DNA from: Marinomonas sp. MED121 | GTDB taxonomy: Bacteria > Pseudomonadota > Gammaproteobacteria > Pseudomonadales > Marinomonadaceae | Direction: 5' to 3' | DNA length: 64,000 nucleotides | Assembly: GCF_000153025.1 (NCBI RefSeq) | Contig: NZ_CH672433.1 | Span: forward strand, 107,456 to 171,455 | Shown: positions 26,232 to 37,561 of the stretch, in pieces | Position numbering within the stretch: position 1 is the first letter of the stretch | Layout of the letters: the number at the start of each line of letters is the position of its first letter | Position numbers and translations under genes: made by a program | The notes under the pieces: generated by a model | Told to the model about the DNA's origin: nothing | What the model saw: only the letters and a program-made list of their open reading frames with translations | Database searches by the model: none

Positions 26232-28220
26232 TTGAAAAGCTATAAAATTGAAGCACCTCAACTTTCTTGGGGTGCTGACGGTGTACCTCGCTCCAATCAG
26301 TTCGATGATATCTATTTTGATCAAAAATCAGGGCTAGATGAAACCCACTATGTTTTTCTTGAAAATAATCAATTAGAAGATCGGTGGCATACATTAGCCA
26401 ATGAAAAGAATGAGACCAGTTTTACCATTGCCGAGACGGGCTTTGGTACTGGTTTAAACTTCTTATGTGCTTGGGACCTATGGCAAAAAGTAAACTTAGA
26501 AAGCCCCTCTACCCTTGAAAATACTCGCCTTCATTTTATCTCTGTTGAAAAGTACCCGTTAACGAAAGCAATGCTAAAGAATGCATTAGACATCTGGCCC
26601 TCTCTTAGCCATCTATCTGATGAACTCATCAGCAATTACCCAACCTTATGCCAAGGTTTACACCGTATAGAACTTGATCAGGGCCGAATACAGTTGACGT
26701 TATTTTTTGGTGATGCGAGTGAAGGGTTTGCGGCTTTTAATGCCAATGTGGATGCCTGGTTTTTAGATGGTTTTGCTCCCAGTAAAAACCCAGAAATGTG
26801 GAATGACGAATTATTCAAGCAGATTAATAGACTAAGCAAAGCAGGCACTAGTTTTTCTACCTTTACCGCGGCAGGCATTGTGCGTCGAGGTTTACAGTCT
26901 GCAGGGTTTGAAGTTAAAAAAATCAAAGGCTTTGGCCATAAACGCGAAATGGCTGTTGGCGTCATGAAGCAACAAAGCCTTAATTATCCACAAAGACAAA
27001 CACAAGGCCTTGCTTGGTTTAATAATCGTTCAGTAAAGAAGATAAAAGCAGAACGCGTGTTAGTGATAGGTGCGGGGCTGGCAGGTTGTCACACAGCCAG
27101 AGCACTTGCTAACAAAGGCTTAAGTGTTGATGTGTGGGATACTAATAGTGATATTGCTGGTGAAGCCTCTGGCAATGCTCAAGGCATGCTTTATCCCAAA
27201 CTTGCAAGCCAAGATACCGCTATCAACCGTTTTTATTTAAGTGCCTACTTGTATGCTTCAAGACAATTAACTCAGGTTAACGATAATGCTATTTGGCAGC
27301 AAACAGGTTTAGAGCAAAGACCGACTAGTGAGAGTGAAGCCGACAAATTTTCAAAACTGCTAAATCAGGGATTATATCCAGAAGAGATAGTAGAAAAAGC
27401 AGATAACCAAGCCATCTTCTTACCGCTATCGGGTTGGGCATGCCCTAAAAAATGGTGCCAGTCTCTCATTAAGCACGAGAAGATTCATTTTTACCCAGGC
27501 CATAAATTGATCGGACTGGAATACCGTGACACGCAATGGCTAGCTAGTGCGACATTTAACCAAGAACAAGAAAACAAAACCCTGAGTTACAGCCATGTCG
27601 TGCTTTGTACCGCGAATCATAAAGAAATCACTGACACCTTTATTCATTTGCCAACGAAAGCGATTCGTGGACAGGTATCCGCTCTTCCCCAAGAAGCACC
27701 TTTAGCACTGAATAGAGTCCTATGCCAGACAGGATATGTCTCACCCGCTATCGATGGCGTTTTAAATTTTGGTTCTTCTTATGGCCTTAATGATCTGGAT
27801 ACTCAAGTTCGTATAGAAGACCATCAAAGCAACTTAAAAAAATTAACTGAGCTGATCCCAAATCAAGATTGGCTTAAAAGAGACAAAGAATGCAGTGGAA
27901 GAGTTTCATTTCGCTGTACTGTCTCAGATTATGCGCCAATCGTCGGCCCAGTGCCGAAACAAAAGGCGTTCATAGAGGCTTATAGCCAATTAAGTAAAAA
28001 TGCGAAATGGAAGTGCCAAGAGTTAATTGAGAACCACCCTGGGCTTTATATGAATCTAGGTCATGCCTCTAGGGGCCTTATCTCTACACCTTTATCTGGT
28101 GAATATATTGCCAATCTGATTCTTCAAGAGACCTCAGTCTATGAAAGAAGTATTGAGAATTGCATTCACCCAGCAAGATTTCTTGTGCGTAAATTAAAAA
28201 AAGGTGATGCGTTAAATTAA
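26232..28220 (+). CDS. mnmC: bifunctional tRNA mnm5s2U34 methyltransferase / FAD oxidoreductase MnmC
   Basis: MnmC completes the mnm5s2U wobble modification. The C-terminal FAD domain removes the carboxymethyl group and the N-terminal domain methylates. The N-terminal half has ETGFGTGLNFLCAW and VDAWFLDGFAPSKNPEMW. The C-terminal half has VLVIGAGLAGCHTARALA, the FAD-binding GxGxxG, and LYMNLGHASRGLISTPLSGE. The 662 residues match the fused form. Translation starts at a TTG, with an in-frame stop three codons upstream. The first residues align with E. coli MnmC (KSYKIEAPQLSW), so this start is secure. Confidence 0.94.
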   Translation: MKSYKIEAPQLSWGADGVPRSNQFDDIYFDQKSGLDETHYVFLENNQLEDRWHTLANEKNETSFTIAETGFGTGLNFLCAWDLWQKVNLESPSTLENTRLHFISVEKYPLTKAMLKNALDIWPSLSHLSDELISNYPTLCQGLHRIELDQGRIQLTLFFGDASEGFAAFNANVDAWFLDGFAPSKNPEMWNDELFKQINRLSKAGTSFSTFTAAGIVRRGLQSAGFEVKKIKGFGHKREMAVGVMKQQSLNYPQRQTQGLAWFNNRSVKKIKAERVLVIGAGLAGCHTARALANKGLSVDVWDTNSDIAGEASGNAQGMLYPKLASQDTAINRFYLSAYLYASRQLTQVNDNAIWQQTGLEQRPTSESEADKFSKLLNQGLYPEEIVEKADNQAIFLPLSGWACPKKWCQSLIKHEKIHFYPGHKLIGLEYRDTQWLASATFNQEQENKTLSYSHVVLCTANHKEITDTFIHLPTKAIRGQVSALPQEAPLALNRVLCQTGYVSPAIDGVLNFGSSYGLNDLDTQVRIEDHQSNLKKLTELIPNQDWLKRDKECSGRVSFRCTVSDYAPIVGPVPKQKAFIEAYSQLSKNAKWKCQELIENHPGLYMNLGHASRGLISTPLSGEYIANLILQETSVYERSIENCIHPARFLVRKLKKGDALN

Positions 28221-28237
28221 ATTTTTTTGTTAGCAAA

Positions 28238-28267
28238 AAAAAGGCTTATCCATAGATAAGCCTTTTT
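28238..28267. terminator. bidirectional terminator after mnmC
   Basis: A 13-bp stem AAAAAGGCTTATC / GATAAGCCTTTTT with a CATA loop lies between the convergent mnmC and the 112-residue hypothetical gene. Confidence 0.9.
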
Positions 28268-28281
28268 CTATAAAAACATCT

Positions 28282-28620
28282 TTAGTTAACTTTGCTTTCA
28301 AATAACTCACAAGCAAAAGGAATAAGCCTTTCTAGGTTATTCAAGGTTTCCGTTCTAAAAATCATCGTATCTAATTTAGGTAATAGCTTTCTCAGCTTTC
28401 CACTTAAATTTAGTACAACAGGGTTAATCGGCTCATAAGGGTATTCATGATCTTGCATACTGAGTTTGTGTAACTCATCAAGTTCGTCTTGCAACATACA
28501 CTTCATTGCAAAAAACATATCCTTATCATTGATCTCATTTATTTCCCAATAAGCATTAGAAAATTCACTGTTTAATTCATAAAACACATGCAATGCATCT
28601 GCAACAGTCTTGATAGTCAT
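28282..28620 (-). CDS. hypothetical protein, 112 residues
   Basis: I do not recognise this protein. It begins MTIKTVADALHVFYELNSEF. It is predicted helical, with acidic N-terminal half (LQDELDELHKL), a Pro-rich turn (YPYEPINPVVLNL), then a basic helix (SGKLRKLLPKLD) and a hydrophobic end. It has no signal peptide or membrane helix, so it is probably cytoplasmic. It has its own terminator and an upstream AGCTGGAGA ribosome binding site, and stands divergent from cysE. Coding structure is convincing; function is unknown. Confidence 0.7.
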   Translation of the reverse strand: MTIKTVADALHVFYELNSEFSNAYWEINEINDKDMFFAMKCMLQDELDELHKLSMQDHEYPYEPINPVVLNLSGKLRKLLPKLDTMIFRTETLNNLERLIPFACELFESKVN

Positions 28621-28730
28621 ATTCTCTCCAGCTTAGGTGAAGCGGCAATCATTGCACTCCCCCTTGTTTTGTTACATTCTACCCATATTAAGCTTTATTC
28701 TAGCGTCAAATTCAAATAGGTAGACAGATC

Positions 28731-29567
28731 TTGAGCCATTCAACAACGTCCTCTGTGACATCAAGCAATTTATGGTCATCTTTACAAGATGAAGCCAAAC
28801 ATTTAGCTCAGGGTGAACCTATCCTAACGAGCTTATTCAACACTACCATACTTCGTCATGATTCATTAAGTTGCGCGTTGAGTTTTTTATTAGCTAGTAA
28901 GTTAGACAGTATTTCAGTTCCTGCACTGGTATTGCGTGAAGTCATTCAAGAATCCATGTCAGACCCGAACTCTGGCATAGTAACAGATATTGAAAACGAT
29001 ATATTAGCAATTCGTGAAAGAGACGCCGCATGCGAATCTCTGACAACGCCTTTGCTATTCTTTAAAGGCTTTCATGCGCTACAAACCTATCGTGTTGCCC
29101 ATTGGCTTTGGAACAACGGCAGAGAAAGTTTAGCACTTTATTTACAGGGGCAAATGTCTATTGCCTTTAGTGTTGATATACACCCGGCAGCTAAAATTGG
29201 TTCAGGCATTATGTTAGATCACGCAAGCGGACTGGTCGTTGGTGAAACCTGTGTCATTGAAGACAATGTTTCTATTTTACAATCCGTCACTCTAGGCGGT
29301 ACCGGCAAGCAACATGGTGATCGCCACCCTAAAATTCGAAGCGGTGTATTAATTGGCGCGGGGGCTAAAATTTTAGGTAATATCGAAGTGGGTGAAGGCG
29401 CTAAAATTGGCGCAGGTAGTGTTGTACTTGAAGCCGTTAGAGCCCACACCACGGTGGCAGGTGTGCCGGCTAAAGAAGTGGGACGCAATACCGAAGCTGA
29501 ACCCGCATTAGGGATGGATCACAACATCAATCACTGTGTCCGCACGCAAAATGGCGACTGCAAATAA
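28731..29567 (+). CDS. cysE: serine O-acetyltransferase
   Basis: CysE acetylates L-serine with acetyl-CoA, the first step of cysteine synthesis. The 278-residue product has the N-terminal helical domain (LWSSLQDEAKHLAQGEP). The left-handed beta-helix has LDHASGLVVGETCVIEDN, the HGDRHPKI active loop, and repeated hexapeptides ending IGAGSVVLEAV. The start is a TTG at 28731 with a weak AGGT upstream; the N-terminus agrees in length with E. coli CysE. The C-terminus (about 30 residues) is the cysteine-feedback and CysK-binding tail, though it lacks a canonical terminal Ile. Confidence 0.93.
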   Translation: MSHSTTSSVTSSNLWSSLQDEAKHLAQGEPILTSLFNTTILRHDSLSCALSFLLASKLDSISVPALVLREVIQESMSDPNSGIVTDIENDILAIRERDAACESLTTPLLFFKGFHALQTYRVAHWLWNNGRESLALYLQGQMSIAFSVDIHPAAKIGSGIMLDHASGLVVGETCVIEDNVSILQSVTLGGTGKQHGDRHPKIRSGVLIGAGAKILGNIEVGEGAKIGAGSVVLEAVRAHTTVAGVPAKEVGRNTEAEPALGMDHNINHCVRTQNGDCK

Positions 29568-29576
29568 ATAACGTTA

Positions 29577-29614
29577 AAGGCAGGAGTTAGTGAGCATTCA
29601 CAACCCCCTGCCTT
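29577..29614. terminator. imperfect hairpin between cysE and yheU
   Basis: A long imperfect stem (AAGGCAGG ... CCTGCCTT, with inner pairs GTGA/TCAC) lies between convergent genes. There is no strong T tract on either side, so it may be a weak bidirectional terminator or a 3' stabilising structure. Confidence 0.45.
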
Positions 29615-29849
29615 CAATCTCTTTCATACTGTGACATTTGATCACGGCTAATTAACTTGATAGTTTCACTTTCCGTATCAAACACTAAAAATGCTTGCTG
29701 ACTTTTTAGCATCAATTGAGCTTGCTGGCACTTTTGCTCTAAAGACAGATCATAGTTGCCATAATCTGTCCCCTCTCTTGTCACTACTTCAACTAAGATA
29801 TTATGCAAGGTTTCAGACTCAAGCGAGTCAAATGGTATCAAGGTATCCA

Positions 29850-29850
<1 letters not shown>
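29614..29850 (-). CDS. yheU: YheU family protein (UPF0270)
   Basis: This 78-residue protein resembles E. coli YheU: LIPFDSLESETLHNILVEVV, TREGTDYGNYDLSLEQK and QAFLVFDTESETIKL. Function is unknown. Its ATG overlaps the ligA stop codon by one base (TAATG), implying translational coupling. Confidence 0.88.
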
Positions 29851-31958
<2,108 letters not shown>

Positions 31959-31967
31959 TCAATTATA

Positions 31968-32942
31968 CTAGTTACTTTTAACTCGCATTAAGCGGCGACG
32001 TTCAAAATCACGAATGCGCTGACGGCAATGTTCAATACTTTGCTCACTCATCAAAGTACGTCTTTCATCACGCAATTCGCCATCGAGATTTCGCACCAAG
32101 GTTTGAGCAGTTTCTAACATAAAGTCAAATGCTCTCATGCTATTTTTTGGACCAGGTAACCCCATGAAAAAGCTAACACCAGGAGAAGTATTGTCGCCCA
32201 TAGTATCTAGATTAAAGGTACCAGGCTCAACCGCATTGGCCATGCTGAATTGCACTTTACCTTGATCAAAGCCATCTTCATGACGATGAAAAATATCCAT
32301 ATCCCCATAGCGCATGCCACAATTAAGCACTAGTTGTAAAAGCTCCATGCCAATAAAAGGTTTATCTTCAGCAGCAAAGACATTAATCACTATCACTTCT
32401 TCTATCTCTGCATCAAAATCTTCATCTTCTAAAGACTCTGTCGTGCCATGAGGTGTGACCTGACTCACATCCACATTAGAGTATTCACGTTCAAAGTTCT
32501 CTTCTGGATACTCATCATCACTGGCAAATGGATCTGATTCGATCGGCGAATCAGCATAATCTTTTTGGCCATCTGCTTTAGCATCCATATCAAACCGTTC
32601 AGGTACAAGGGAAGCTAATTCATCCAGCTGCAAATCATCTGCTTTGTCTATTTCTGGGCCAGCATCCACTTTGTGCGGTAGATCTGTTAATGGCGCATTA
32701 ACCGTTTTTTTGGCATTTTGAAATGCATTTTTTACAGGGTCAGACGAGCTTCTTGCTCCCCCATTGGGGAGTTCACGCCTTAACATAGCCTCTTTTAGAA
32801 GCATATCCTGATCAACATATTCTTCATCGTCTGCTTCATCAAACTTTTGCGATTTTTTATATCGACGAAATCCATCAACCAAAATCACCACTATGATGAT
32901 AACACCAATTAAGATTAGCCATTCGCGTAAGCTAAATTCCAT
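31968..32942 (-). CDS. zipA: cell division protein ZipA
   Basis: ZipA tethers FtsZ to the inner membrane. The 324-residue protein has an N-terminal membrane anchor (LREWLILIGVIIIVVILVDG, residues 5-24) followed by a basic cluster (FRRYKKSQK). A long acidic disordered linker (about 35-185) leads to the C-terminal FtsZ-binding domain (VIVINVFAAEDKPFIGMELL, then GNTSPGVSFFMGLPGP-like sequence). The gene lies upstream of ligA, as in other gammaproteobacteria, but the usual upstream smc gene is replaced by the ccm operon. Confidence 0.92.
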   Translation of the reverse strand: MEFSLREWLILIGVIIIVVILVDGFRRYKKSQKFDEADDEEYVDQDMLLKEAMLRRELPNGGARSSSDPVKNAFQNAKKTVNAPLTDLPHKVDAGPEIDKADDLQLDELASLVPERFDMDAKADGQKDYADSPIESDPFASDDEYPEENFEREYSNVDVSQVTPHGTTESLEDEDFDAEIEEVIVINVFAAEDKPFIGMELLQLVLNCGMRYGDMDIFHRHEDGFDQGKVQFSMANAVEPGTFNLDTMGDNTSPGVSFFMGLPGPKNSMRAFDFMLETAQTLVRNLDGELRDERRTLMSEQSIEHCRQRIRDFERRRLMRVKSN

Positions 32943-33006
32943 TATTTATTCCGACTTACATCAATAAAGTTAATGATATTATCAAGCTAAGTCCCATCAG
33001 TTGCAA

Positions 33007-34128
33007 TTACAAGTCGATGGAGATATGAAAAACTTTGTTCTGATTAACTAAAACATTCGTTAATTTACCAATCTCAACACCTTTTGTGAGGTCTTGGTCA
33101 GTTGAACTTGCTAATTTTATAACCAAATCAACCTTCTTCGCTTGAGCAAGCGTCACACCAGGCATGAGGTTATCAATGTTTGTTAGCTCAATATCAGCCA
33201 TTAAGTCCTGATGAGTTAGTCGCTTGATAGCAATTGGCATAGGTCTCAATGGTAGCTTTGCGTACACAAGAAAAACGGCATTATCGGTTAATTTTTCAGG
33301 ATTTGAGATAGCGATATTTAGCTTTACCTTGTGACTAATTAGACTGGCAACTTGATCTACCCCAACAGCACCGATTTCACGAGCCTGTTGAATACCTTGT
33401 AACAACCCCTCTCGCTCAGCAATACTCGCACCAGATTGAATGGCTTTTTGCCAAACTATAATCGCTTCTTTATAAGCACCACGGTCAAATTCAATGATCC
33501 CCTGTAACCCTAACGCCGTTGAATTGCTTGCATCTATCGCTAGAATTTGATCAACAATGCCTTCTAGCTCAGGCACTACTTGGCGTTCATTCGCGAAAAA
33601 AACGCTTTGCGCATACTCGGTCAAAATAACCATAACATCTTGCGGATCTTCTGGTGGATTCACTAATGCTTTTTCAAAAGCAAGTTGTGCCCCCAGATAG
33701 TCTTTTTGAGCAATTTTATCTTGACCAACAAAGTACCAATCTTGTGTTCTTTGATTCTTATTCGCTCGATAGACTAGAAACTCACTCATATCTGATTGCG
33801 TAATGGCCCCTTGTCTCATTTGATCAGTAAAAAAAACCTCACGAGAAAAACCAAGATGTTGATATAAAGCCACTGAACCCAAAGTTGCCAATACTAAAAT
33901 CAATGCAAACACTTGACTCGGTAGTTTGGCAGAGGCGTAAACAAAAGAAGCTTTTTTGGTCTTGGGAGATTGTGCAATCTCAACCTCAGTCACTAAATCC
34001 GCTTTTAAAACAGTGGCTTCTAAATGACTTATTCGTCCAGATTGATATTCTTCATCAATTTCTGATGCTCTGACATTGGAGAAATTAGTAAGATCAGCCT
34101 CCGCATTTTGCGCTAAAGTACGTTTCAC
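33007..34128 (-). CDS. ccmI: cytochrome c biogenesis protein CcmI, lacking its first membrane segment
   Basis: CcmI (CycH) chaperones apocytochrome c to the haem-ligation complex. The 373-residue frame has a short cytoplasmic loop (SGRISHLEATVLKADL, a CcmI motif), a membrane helix (about 72-90), TPR-like repeats (GAQLAFEKALVNPPEDPQDV) and a C-terminal beta domain. The only start for this frame is GTG 34128. However, the same frame runs upstream to an ATG at 34188 that overlaps the ccmH stop. It is interrupted there by an amber codon at 34158-34156. As read, the protein lacks the family's N-terminal first helix; see findings. Confidence 0.78.
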   Translation of the reverse strand: MKRTLAQNAEADLTNFSNVRASEIDEEYQSGRISHLEATVLKADLVTEVEIAQSPKTKKASFVYASAKLPSQVFALILVLATLGSVALYQHLGFSREVFFTDQMRQGAITQSDMSEFLVYRANKNQRTQDWYFVGQDKIAQKDYLGAQLAFEKALVNPPEDPQDVMVILTEYAQSVFFANERQVVPELEGIVDQILAIDASNSTALGLQGIIEFDRGAYKEAIIVWQKAIQSGASIAEREGLLQGIQQAREIGAVGVDQVASLISHKVKLNIAISNPEKLTDNAVFLVYAKLPLRPMPIAIKRLTHQDLMADIELTNIDNLMPGVTLAQAKKVDLVIKLASSTDQDLTKGVEIGKLTNVLVNQNKVFHISIDL

Positions 34129-34188
34129 ATAATAGCCACATAAGTTAAGACAAAACTAAAATTGCCCCATTAAAATCATACTAAGCAT
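34129..34188 (-). pseudogene. ccmI: probable original N-terminus of ccmI with in-frame amber codon
   Basis: Twenty codons precede and are in frame with ccmI. They read MLSMILMGQF, stop, FCLNLCGYY. With a sense codon at the stop they would form a hydrophobic first transmembrane helix directly before the KRTLAQ start of the present frame. The ATG overlaps the ccmH stop as TAATG, the junction type seen elsewhere in this operon. The cause may be a nonsense mutation, a sequencing error, or, less likely, readthrough. Confidence 0.6.
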
Positions 34189-34610
34189 TAGCTTTTCGCC
34201 CTCTGTTTTCTTCGTTTAGCATTTCTACGAATGACCAAAATAAACCCAATTAAGCCAACCCCTAAAATAACAAAAGGTCCATACCAGAGAATAAAGTTAA
34301 CGCCCTTTTTTTGCGGACTGTATAAAACAAACTGACCGTATCTTGCCACCATATAAGCCAAAATTTCTGTATCACTGGTGCCATCGTTTACCATGTCATA
34401 AACATGAGTTCTCAAATCAATGGCAATTTGCGCATTAGAATCAGCCAGGTTTTGATTTTGGCATTTAGGGCAACGAAGTTCACTTATCAAATCGTGATAT
34501 CTAATTTCGTCAACAGAGGTTCTAAAGTTCAATACCTTTTCTGTCTCAGCACTCAGTGAAAGACTGAAAAAAGCGAGTAATGCAAAGCTAAAAAAGCGTA
34601 TCACTATCAT
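34188..34610 (-). CDS. ccmH: cytochrome c biogenesis protein CcmH
   Basis: CcmH reduces apocytochrome c and takes part in haem ligation. The product has a signal sequence or helix at 2-20, the LRCPKCQNQ motif with Cys47 and Cys50, the NADSNAQIAIDLR-type helix (here LADSNAQIAIDLR), and a C-terminal transmembrane helix (WYGPFVILGVGLIGFILVI). It starts at ATG 34610, which overlaps the ccmG stop by four bases (ATGA). An upstream in-frame start at 34637 would overlap ccmG more. Confidence 0.93.
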   Translation of the reverse strand: MIVIRFFSFALLAFFSLSLSAETEKVLNFRTSVDEIRYHDLISELRCPKCQNQNLADSNAQIAIDLRTHVYDMVNDGTSDTEILAYMVARYGQFVLYSPQKKGVNFILWYGPFVILGVGLIGFILVIRRNAKRRKQRAKS

Positions 34611-35128
34611 TTTAAATACCCCTTCATTGTCTGCCATACTTCTTCATTTACAATACCTTGATGTCGATAGGTAATTACCCCCATTGCATTAACAACAAAG
34701 GTCTCAGGGGCACCCGTTACGCCCATATCAACACCAAAGTTACCCAGTTCATCTAACAATACAACCGAATAAGGATCGCCCTTTTCTTGCAACCATTTTA
34801 TGGCTTCTTGCGTTTCATCCTTATAATCAATACCAACAATATTTATACCATCAGAGGCAAGCTTCATAAGGTAATCATGTTCAAAACTACAGGCAGGACA
34901 CCAGGTGCCCCAAAAATTAATGAGATAGCCTTCATTACCCAAAGCCTCTTTAGAAACCAACTCATTACTTTTTAAGCTCACCAATGAAAAATCAGGTACA
35001 GGCTGTCCGATTAATGCAGACGGCATATATTGAGTATCTTTCCCTAACTGAGAAAAAAACACGCCAGCCAATAAGGCGAAGGTCAAAAAAGGTAAGAAAA
35101 GCGCAACTTTTCGCATTTTTTTACTCAT
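34607..35128 (-). CDS. ccmG: thiol:disulfide interchange protein CcmG (DsbE)
   Basis: This membrane-anchored periplasmic thioredoxin keeps the haem-binding Cys of apocytochromes reduced. The N-terminal helix is at about 7-25. The active site FWGTWCPACSFE has Cys77 and Cys80; the motif is WCPAC rather than the commoner WCPTC. A cis-Pro is in GVTGAPETFVV, the family's characteristic GAPE. The ATG overlaps the ccmF stop by four bases. Confidence 0.94.
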   Translation of the reverse strand: MSKKMRKVALFLPFLTFALLAGVFFSQLGKDTQYMPSALIGQPVPDFSLVSLKSNELVSKEALGNEGYLINFWGTWCPACSFEHDYLMKLASDGINIVGIDYKDETQEAIKWLQEKGDPYSVVLLDELGNFGVDMGVTGAPETFVVNAMGVITYRHQGIVNEEVWQTMKGYLK

Positions 35129-37068
35129 ATTCTAGCTCCTGCTACTTTTCTATATCGCTTATCCAAAGCAGATAATAATCCACCGAAAGTCATTAAAATA
35201 CCACCTAGCCAAATCCAACGAACAAATGGCTTAACATGTACTCTTAGCCCCCAAGTATCACCCTCTAATTGTTCGCCTAATGAAATGTATAAATCTCGAA
35301 ACAGGCCAGCATCGATAGACGCTTCAGTCATCATTTGAGTTCGTGCTTTATATATACGTTTTTCTGGGTAAAGTGTGGCTATTTGACGACCCTCTTCAAA
35401 TATAGAAATAGTCGCCATATCAGACACATAATTAGGTCCTTGTACCTTAGATACGCCTTTAAATACAAACTCATAGCCAGATAAAGTAACGCTATCATTT
35501 TGGCTCATACGCACCATTTCTTCTTGGCTCTGAACACTAACAAACAAAATACCAACCAGGGACACAGCCATACCAAGGTGGGCGATTAACATGCCATAAT
35601 AATTACGTGGTAACTTGCGTGCTTTTGCCCACCACTCAGAACTCGAACTTCCCAGCTTTGCCATCCAGTCAATCAGAGTTAATAAGAGCACCCAATAAGC
35701 AACAAACAAGCTAACCAGCGTAATCCATTCAAATTTCTGCCAAATTAAGGTAATACCAGTCAGTACAGCAGCTAAAACTAAAGGTAATAACAGTTGCTTA
35801 ATTAAGGTATCCAGCTTAGTACGATTCCATCTTAGCAAAGGCCCAACAGCCATAATTATCATTAACGGCAAACCAATAAGCGAAAATACAAAATTAAAGT
35901 ATGGTGCTCCAACAGAAATAGTCGCAATATCTAAAGCCTTATAAATCAGAGGTGATAAAGTACCAATTAATACAGTTAAGGCTAATGTAACTAAAACAAT
36001 ATTATTTAATAGCAGCCCAGCTTCCCTACCAGTCACACCAAATGAGACTTCAGACTTCACATCAGCAGCCCGCATGGCATACAAAATCAGACTCCCACCA
36101 ACAAACAAGAAGAGCAAAGCGAGAATAAATACGCCCCGAGTAGGGTCAGCCGCAAAAGCATGCACTGACGTTAAAACGCCAGACCTAACTAAAAAGGTGC
36201 CAAGTAAGCTTAAGCTAAAAGTAAAAATAGCCAGTAATACTGTCCAGCTTTTAAAAACGCCACGCTTTTCTGTCACAGCAAGAGAGTGAATTAACGCTGT
36301 TCCTGCAAGCCAGGGCATAAAGGATGCGTTTTCAACCGGGTCCCAGAACCACCAGCCTCCCCAGCCAAGCTCGTAATATGCCCACCAGCTACCAAGCCCA
36401 ATACCTAAGGTTAAAAAAGCCCAAGAAACAGATGTCCATGGCCTTGCCCATCTCGCCCAAGAAGAGTTTAAGTTGCCTGAAATCAATGCAGCGATAGCAA
36501 AAGCAAAAGCCACTGAAAAGCCAACATACCCCATATAAAGCATAGGTGGATGAATAATAAGGCCAATATCTTGCAACAATGGGTTTAAGTCTGCACCTTC
36601 AACAGGAGTATCAGGTAATAAACGAATAAAAGGCGAAGAAGTAAAAAGTAAGAAAGATAAAAAGCCGGTTGTGACGAGACCTAAGGTTGCAAGCACTAAT
36701 GCTCTGATATCCTGAGGTAAGGTTTTTCCTTTATAAGCAACAGAAGACGCCCAGCCACATAAAATAAGCACCCAGAGCAATAAAGAGCCTTCATGCCCAC
36801 CCCAAACCGCACTAAACTTAAATGGGGTCGGTAATAAACTGTTGGAATGCTGACTCACATAAAGAATCGAAAAGTCATCTGTGACAAAGCTATAAGCAAG
36901 GACAATAAAGCTTAATAACACCAATATACTTGTCACATGAGTTAATGGAACGGAATAGGCCATTAAGACCTTATGCTTTTTCACATAGCCTAAAATAGGA
37001 ACTATGGATAAAGCAGCTGCAAAAAACAGCGACAAAATTAATGAAAAGTGACCAATTTCAGGCAACAT
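35125..37068 (-). CDS. ccmF: haem lyase subunit CcmF
   Basis: CcmF attaches haem to apocytochrome c. The 647-residue protein is highly hydrophobic with about 14-15 helices. It has the tryptophan-rich haem-handling WWD motif (WGGWWFWDPVENASFMPWL), the preceding GLGSWWAYYELGWGG, and conserved His residues in SAVWGGHEGSLLLW and GLIIHPPMLYMGYVGF. The length is typical. It is followed by ccmG with a four-base overlap and preceded by ccmE. Confidence 0.97.
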   Translation of the reverse strand: MLPEIGHFSLILSLFFAAALSIVPILGYVKKHKVLMAYSVPLTHVTSILVLLSFIVLAYSFVTDDFSILYVSQHSNSLLPTPFKFSAVWGGHEGSLLLWVLILCGWASSVAYKGKTLPQDIRALVLATLGLVTTGFLSFLLFTSSPFIRLLPDTPVEGADLNPLLQDIGLIIHPPMLYMGYVGFSVAFAFAIAALISGNLNSSWARWARPWTSVSWAFLTLGIGLGSWWAYYELGWGGWWFWDPVENASFMPWLAGTALIHSLAVTEKRGVFKSWTVLLAIFTFSLSLLGTFLVRSGVLTSVHAFAADPTRGVFILALLFLFVGGSLILYAMRAADVKSEVSFGVTGREAGLLLNNIVLVTLALTVLIGTLSPLIYKALDIATISVGAPYFNFVFSLIGLPLMIIMAVGPLLRWNRTKLDTLIKQLLLPLVLAAVLTGITLIWQKFEWITLVSLFVAYWVLLLTLIDWMAKLGSSSSEWWAKARKLPRNYYGMLIAHLGMAVSLVGILFVSVQSQEEMVRMSQNDSVTLSGYEFVFKGVSKVQGPNYVSDMATISIFEEGRQIATLYPEKRIYKARTQMMTEASIDAGLFRDLYISLGEQLEGDTWGLRVHVKPFVRWIWLGGILMTFGGLLSALDKRYRKVAGARI

Positions 37069-37117
37069 GTATGTTTCTACTCACTATAAATTAAAATTCG
37101 TTATCAATCAGATCTAA

Positions 37118-37561
37118 CTAATTTGATTCTGTTTTCTGTTTCGCTTTATCTAAAGCCTCAGCAATCTCAGGCGGCATATATTTTTCATCATGCTTTGCTA
37201 ATACTTCTTGCGCAATTAAGACATTATCTTGATTCAATTTTCCTTGAGCAACGATCCCCTGACCTTCTCTAAAGAGGTCGGGTAAAATGCCTTTATATTG
37301 AATGGTGACTTTATGGGCAAAATCAGTCACTTCAAACTGCACAGCAAGCGTCTGAGAGTCACGCTTTACGCTATTTTCAACGACCATACCACCGACGCGC
37401 AACATAACATTGTCTGGCGCTTCGCCTTCTGCTATCTGGCTTGGAGAGTAAAATAAATTAATATTCTGCTGTAAGGCATACAACATTAAACCCACTGCTG
37501 CGCCGATTATAACTAAGATGGCGCTGATCGTAATAAGGCGCTTTTTTCGAACTGGATGCAT
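37118..37561 (-). CDS. ccmE: haem chaperone CcmE
   Basis: This is a membrane-anchored periplasmic haem chaperone of 147 residues. After [20 protein letters not shown] (residues 6-25, the helix and its basic flank) comes an OB-fold domain ([14 protein letters not shown]). The covalent haem-binding His124 and Tyr128 lie in [13 protein letters not shown]. Its ATG overlaps the ccmD stop (TAATG). Confidence 0.96.
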   Translation of the reverse strand: MHPVRKKRLITISAILVIIGAAVGLMLYALQQNINLFYSPSQIAEGEAPDNVMLRVGGMVVENSVKRDSQTLAVQFEVTDFAHKVTIQYKGILPDLFREGQGIVAQGKLNQDNVLIAQEVLAKHDEKYMPPEIAEALDKAKQKTESN

